A DNA stretch of 64,000 nt, taken from Lentinus brumalis. Taxonomy: Eukaryota > Basidiomycota > Agaricomycetes > Polyporales > Polyporaceae. Where the stretch lies: assembly GCA_001792895.1 (NCBI GenBank), contig MARA01000059.1, positions 62,001 to 126,000 on the forward strand. Reading direction: 5' to 3'. Position numbers and translations under genes: made by a program. Of this stretch, positions 61,353-64,000 are shown piece after piece. Under the pieces are notes generated by a model. That model was given only the letters and a program-made list of their open reading frames with translations. It made no database searches and had not been told where the DNA came from. Position 1 is the stretch's first letter, and each line of letters begins with the position of its first letter.

Positions 61353-62156
61353 GAGCGCGCCGTGCGTGTGGCGAGGGTGCCAGAAAGAGACAGCCCGACG
61401 AGCCGACCTTCGTCGGACGTCGGCGTTGGACTCCCCCAGGGATATGTGAAGTATATAAGTATTGTAGAAACATCCGCACCGCGCGTCCGGGTGCGTACGT
61501 TGTAGAGTGGGCTGACTAGTGACTAGCATCATCTGTGGTACTGACGCTGCGGACAGCCGTAGGTTAATCGTGTGGCATGTGCATTGTGTGATACCATTAT
61601 CAGTAGTGCGCGCAGTGTCTCCTCGTCCGTTCTCCTTGTTGTCGTGTCGGTGTACAGCTTCATGTCGTCGCCGATCCCTTGTAGTATATCTGTACCAGTG
61701 TGTCCGTACGTGGACACCAGTCAAAAATGAACATACTTAATTATCGTCTTGTTGTGCAAGGCTCAGTGGGATGGACTATGTTTCGCCAGTGTGGATTGTG
61801 CTCAAGGGCCTAGTCCTATGGTCGACTGAGGACTCCATCAAAGTACCTCTTCTGCCCGCTGGCTAATTGGGCAGGATCTCTCGCTGGCTTAAATTTTGTG
61901 TGTATGTATGTTCTTAGTACTTACTAGGCTCGCAAGCCAGTGTCTACTTGGGTAACAGTGGGAGACTGTCACTCCTTGAGGTTGGAACCATGTGAGCAAC
62001 AGGCCTAGTCCCGTAGGACCCCCCTTGATTGCGGATTTTGTAACAGTCCAAGAGCAACGGCAAGGTTGTCGAATCTGTACTTGTTGTTTATATTCAAATT
62101 AAGTCATACAAAATAAAATTTGCATACATCTGGTAGACAGCCAAGTGTCCTTGCAT
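61353..62156. other. gene-poor flank leading into repeats
   Basis: 3' flank of the CCCH gene, then AT-richer DNA (from 61740) unlike the gene block. 'ggcctagtcc' appears twice (about 61809 and 62003). It may be a remnant of an LTR or other element, but no terminal repeats were found. Confidence 0.4.
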
Positions 62157-62418
62157 TACTGTACTGATCAATCGTTAGCGGCGCATCACACGTCACACGG
62201 CCCTCCGCCATCCCTTATTTTGGCCGCTGTCACAGGTCACTGCGGAGTCCGCCGCTTGTGATGGCCATAAATTGGGCATTAAAGTGCCTAAAACGGTAAT
62301 TTTGCAGCGCCGCTCAGCCACCTGTCACACCTCATGTGGTCCTCCACCGCTCCGCCGCTACGGACCGACAATGTCACATGCCGAACCCCCCTGCCGCTAA
62401 CGATTGATCAGTACAGTA
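62157..62418. mobile_element. MITE with 24-bp perfect terminal inverted repeats and TA target duplication
   Basis: CTGTACTGATCAATCGTTAG + CGGC at 62159-62182 is the exact reverse complement of 62393-62416. Both ends are flanked by TA (62157-62158 and 62417-62418). The internal 210 bp has no ORF and is rich in CACA/GTCAC and CGCC words. Size (258 bp without the TA pair), perfect TIRs and TA duplication are those of a Tc1/mariner-mobilised MITE. Intact TIRs suggest recent insertion. A Tc1/mariner transposase relic lies 70 bp away, but its own ends were not matched to these TIRs. Confidence 0.85.
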
Positions 62419-62490
62419 TACATAGTTAGAAAAGGGTATGCCCTCCTTTTGTGGTATCTACAGCCCAAACTCTTTCCAACATGTCCCCCA

Positions 62491-63560
62491 TTACCCTGCC
62501 CATTTTCTCTTCCAACAACTCTGCCCATACTGATTGTGCCACTTGCCAAAACACATCAAGGGAATTACAGTATGAGCTCCCCGTCTACACCCCATGCGAG
62601 TCTTGAGAAGGTTCCATAGTGGTTCAATGGGGTTGAGGTTGGGGGAGTTGGGAGGATGGGTGAGGGAGCGTATGCCTGAGCACTTTTGAGCAGCCTTAGC
62701 AACCTGGCTAGTGTGCGCAGGGGCCCCATCTTTAACCACAAGCATACACCCATCCCTCTCCTTGCTCATGGTGGTGTAAGTCAAGAAAAGGGCCTTTAAG
62801 AACCCGGTGGACATACTGCTCACCATTGAGCCCGCCCTTTCTGCCCCTCCTCTTCCCTTCATGACCCTTCTGCTCCTGCTCCTCTTCCAGGTTCAGTCAG
62901 ATGAGTGGTCCCTTGCAACCCTGGGCCATACAGCCCCACAACATGATAGACTTCCAGCTGCTCCGGAAGGCTGGCTGGATGTTCTCAGGGAGAAACTCCT
63001 CACCAGCCTTCTGAGTGACATGCTCCTGTCCTACCCTCTCCTCTAACTGCAGCCATGTCTCGTCCATCCAGATAATGGTGTCCCACTCTCTCCCCTTGTT
63101 CTCCCATGTCCATGCATAGCACTTCTTGACAGCCTCCTGGGTCAAGAAGTGCTTACGACACATAATATGACAGTGGTATACAGCAGAGTTGGCAACCTTG
63201 CACACCTGTCACTCTGCAACATCCCCTATAGCCTCTGCAATGCCTCTGTATGGTGTCTTTTGGTTGTTGCAGACTTCACAGAGGATCAAGTGCTTCCTCT
63301 GTTTGGTAAGAGTGGTGGGACAGCCTGAGCGAGGGAGGGTATGGTGGGCATAAAAGAGTTTGCCATGTTTGACTGTGTAGTGAGCAGTGCCAAGAGAGAT
63401 ACCCATTTTTTGTCCAACTTCATGGTATGAGTAGCCCTCATTGTGCAGTGCACAGATAGCACTGCACTTGGAGGGTGTTTATGTGCGGGTACCAGGAGGG
63501 GGTATGGGGTGGTTGTGGAAGAAAAGGGAAAAAGAGATTTATGATTGTTTCTGCACATTG
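62491..63560 (-). pseudogene. Tc1/mariner-family transposase, inactivated
   Basis: Read 5' to 3' on the minus strand: an N-terminal helix-turn-helix (ALHNEGYSYHEVGQKMGISL, about 63450-63385), a linker, then the DDE domain with IIWMDETW (first Asp), VVKDGAPAHTS (second Asp) and SPNLNPIEPLWNLLK (final acidic residue). At least two in-frame stops (TGA near 63210 before QVCKVAN and TGA after KGPLI near 62896) and one frame change near 62780 break it. It is therefore a dead copy. Terminal inverted repeats of the element were not identified. Confidence 0.85.
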
Positions 63561-63800
63561 GCATCTATTACATAAGTGTGGGCGGATAAACACTTTCAGC
63601 ACCTACAAGTACTGCTACAAGCCAGTGATCTGTTGAATTTTATGTGCTCCTGCACAACAGGAATGTACAGACAGCTATGGTAGTTTCACCCTTGCAGCTG
63701 GTGAAGTGCTGTGCTTAGTAATGTGCAAAGCCCAGCTCAACTCAAAAGCCGTGGCCATAGCTCGGCTTCAAGAGCTATGGCTGACCAGGACAGTGAGCCG
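63561..63800. other. non-coding repeat flank
   Basis: AT-rich DNA between the transposase relic and the minisatellite. No features resolved. Confidence 0.4.
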
Positions 63801-63944
63801 AGCTCTCTAGAATAGCTCAAGCCCAGCTCTTTAGGATAGCTCAAGCCCAGCTCTCTAGGATAGCTCAAGCCCAGCTCTCTAGGATAGCTCAAGCCCAGCT
63901 CTCTAGGATAGCTCAAGCCCAGCTCTCTAGGATAGCTCAAGCCT
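63801..63944. repeat. 24-bp minisatellite, six units
   Basis: Unit AGCTCTCTAGGATAGCTCAA + GCCC. Six consecutive copies start at 63801, 63825, 63849, 63873, 63897 and 63921. The first two and the last differ by one base each. Because 24 is a multiple of three the minus strand stays open and would encode an 8-residue ELGLSYPR-type repeat, but nothing suggests translation. Degenerate flanking units continue to about 63965. Confidence 0.9.
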
Positions 63945-64000
63945 GGCTCAAGCCCAGCTCAGCCTAGGCTGGAGCCTGACTGGTACATAAAGGTGACAAT

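Noticed and set aside
63737..63940. 67-codon ORF of ELGLSYPR repeats
   Set aside because: Created by a 24-bp tandem repeat; no start context, no neighbouring exons.

Overview
The window is nuclear DNA of a filamentous basidiomycete, probably an Agaricomycete; the sequence alone does not fix the genus. Evidence: intron-rich genes with mostly 41-75 nt introns and GTRNGT donors, a White collar 1 photoreceptor without the ascomycete GATA finger, a short fungal-type protein kinase, two DUF4470/MYND proteins, and a decayed Tc1/mariner element next to a MITE. Exon coordinates were built by hand from splice signals, phase and family knowledge. Most multi-exon models close in frame.

Layout. 1-6.8 kb: tail of a kinase gene, a diverged duplication, then a divergent pair (OPT transporter and Old Yellow Enzyme-like oxidoreductase). 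7-31 kb is the accessory half: two full DUF4470+MYND paralogues (8.4-12.1 and 24.3-28.0 kb), a third truncated copy near 19.7 kb, decayed copies of their upstream ORF, other pseudogene fragments, an APH-like kinase, an unknown intronless gene, an M17 leucine aminopeptidase, a secreted GH20 hexosaminidase and an unrecognised multi-exon gene. 33-61.4 kb is a dense conserved block: RPL10, a tiny Cys-rich protein, an Ams2/Spt21-like regulator, class II aldolase, WC-1, inositol polyphosphate kinase, RNA polymerase subunit AC19, Eaf3/MRG15, mitochondrial uS10, pyruvate dehydrogenase kinase, a 6-phosphogluconate dehydrogenase-like gene, a Fus3/Kss1-type MAPK and a LEE1-like CCCH protein. 61.4-64 kb is repeat territory: a 24-bp-TIR MITE, a broken Tc1/mariner transposase and a 24-bp minisatellite.

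Most genes are independent housekeeping or regulatory genes, many in divergent pairs with short shared promoters (OPT/OYE, aldolase/WC-1, AC19/Eaf3, MAPK/CCCH). Four points stand out. (1) The MYND locus looks like a two-gene unit that duplicated, decayed and shows a near-identical 3' tract suggesting gene conversion. (2) The aldolase appears to need a 6-nt micro-exon. (3) About a dozen reading-frame breaks in five conserved genes of the 37-60 kb block each look like one lost base, mostly in a C/G run, which points to consensus error rather than gene death. (4) The inositol polyphosphate kinase and 6PGDH-like genes carry damage that this does not explain.
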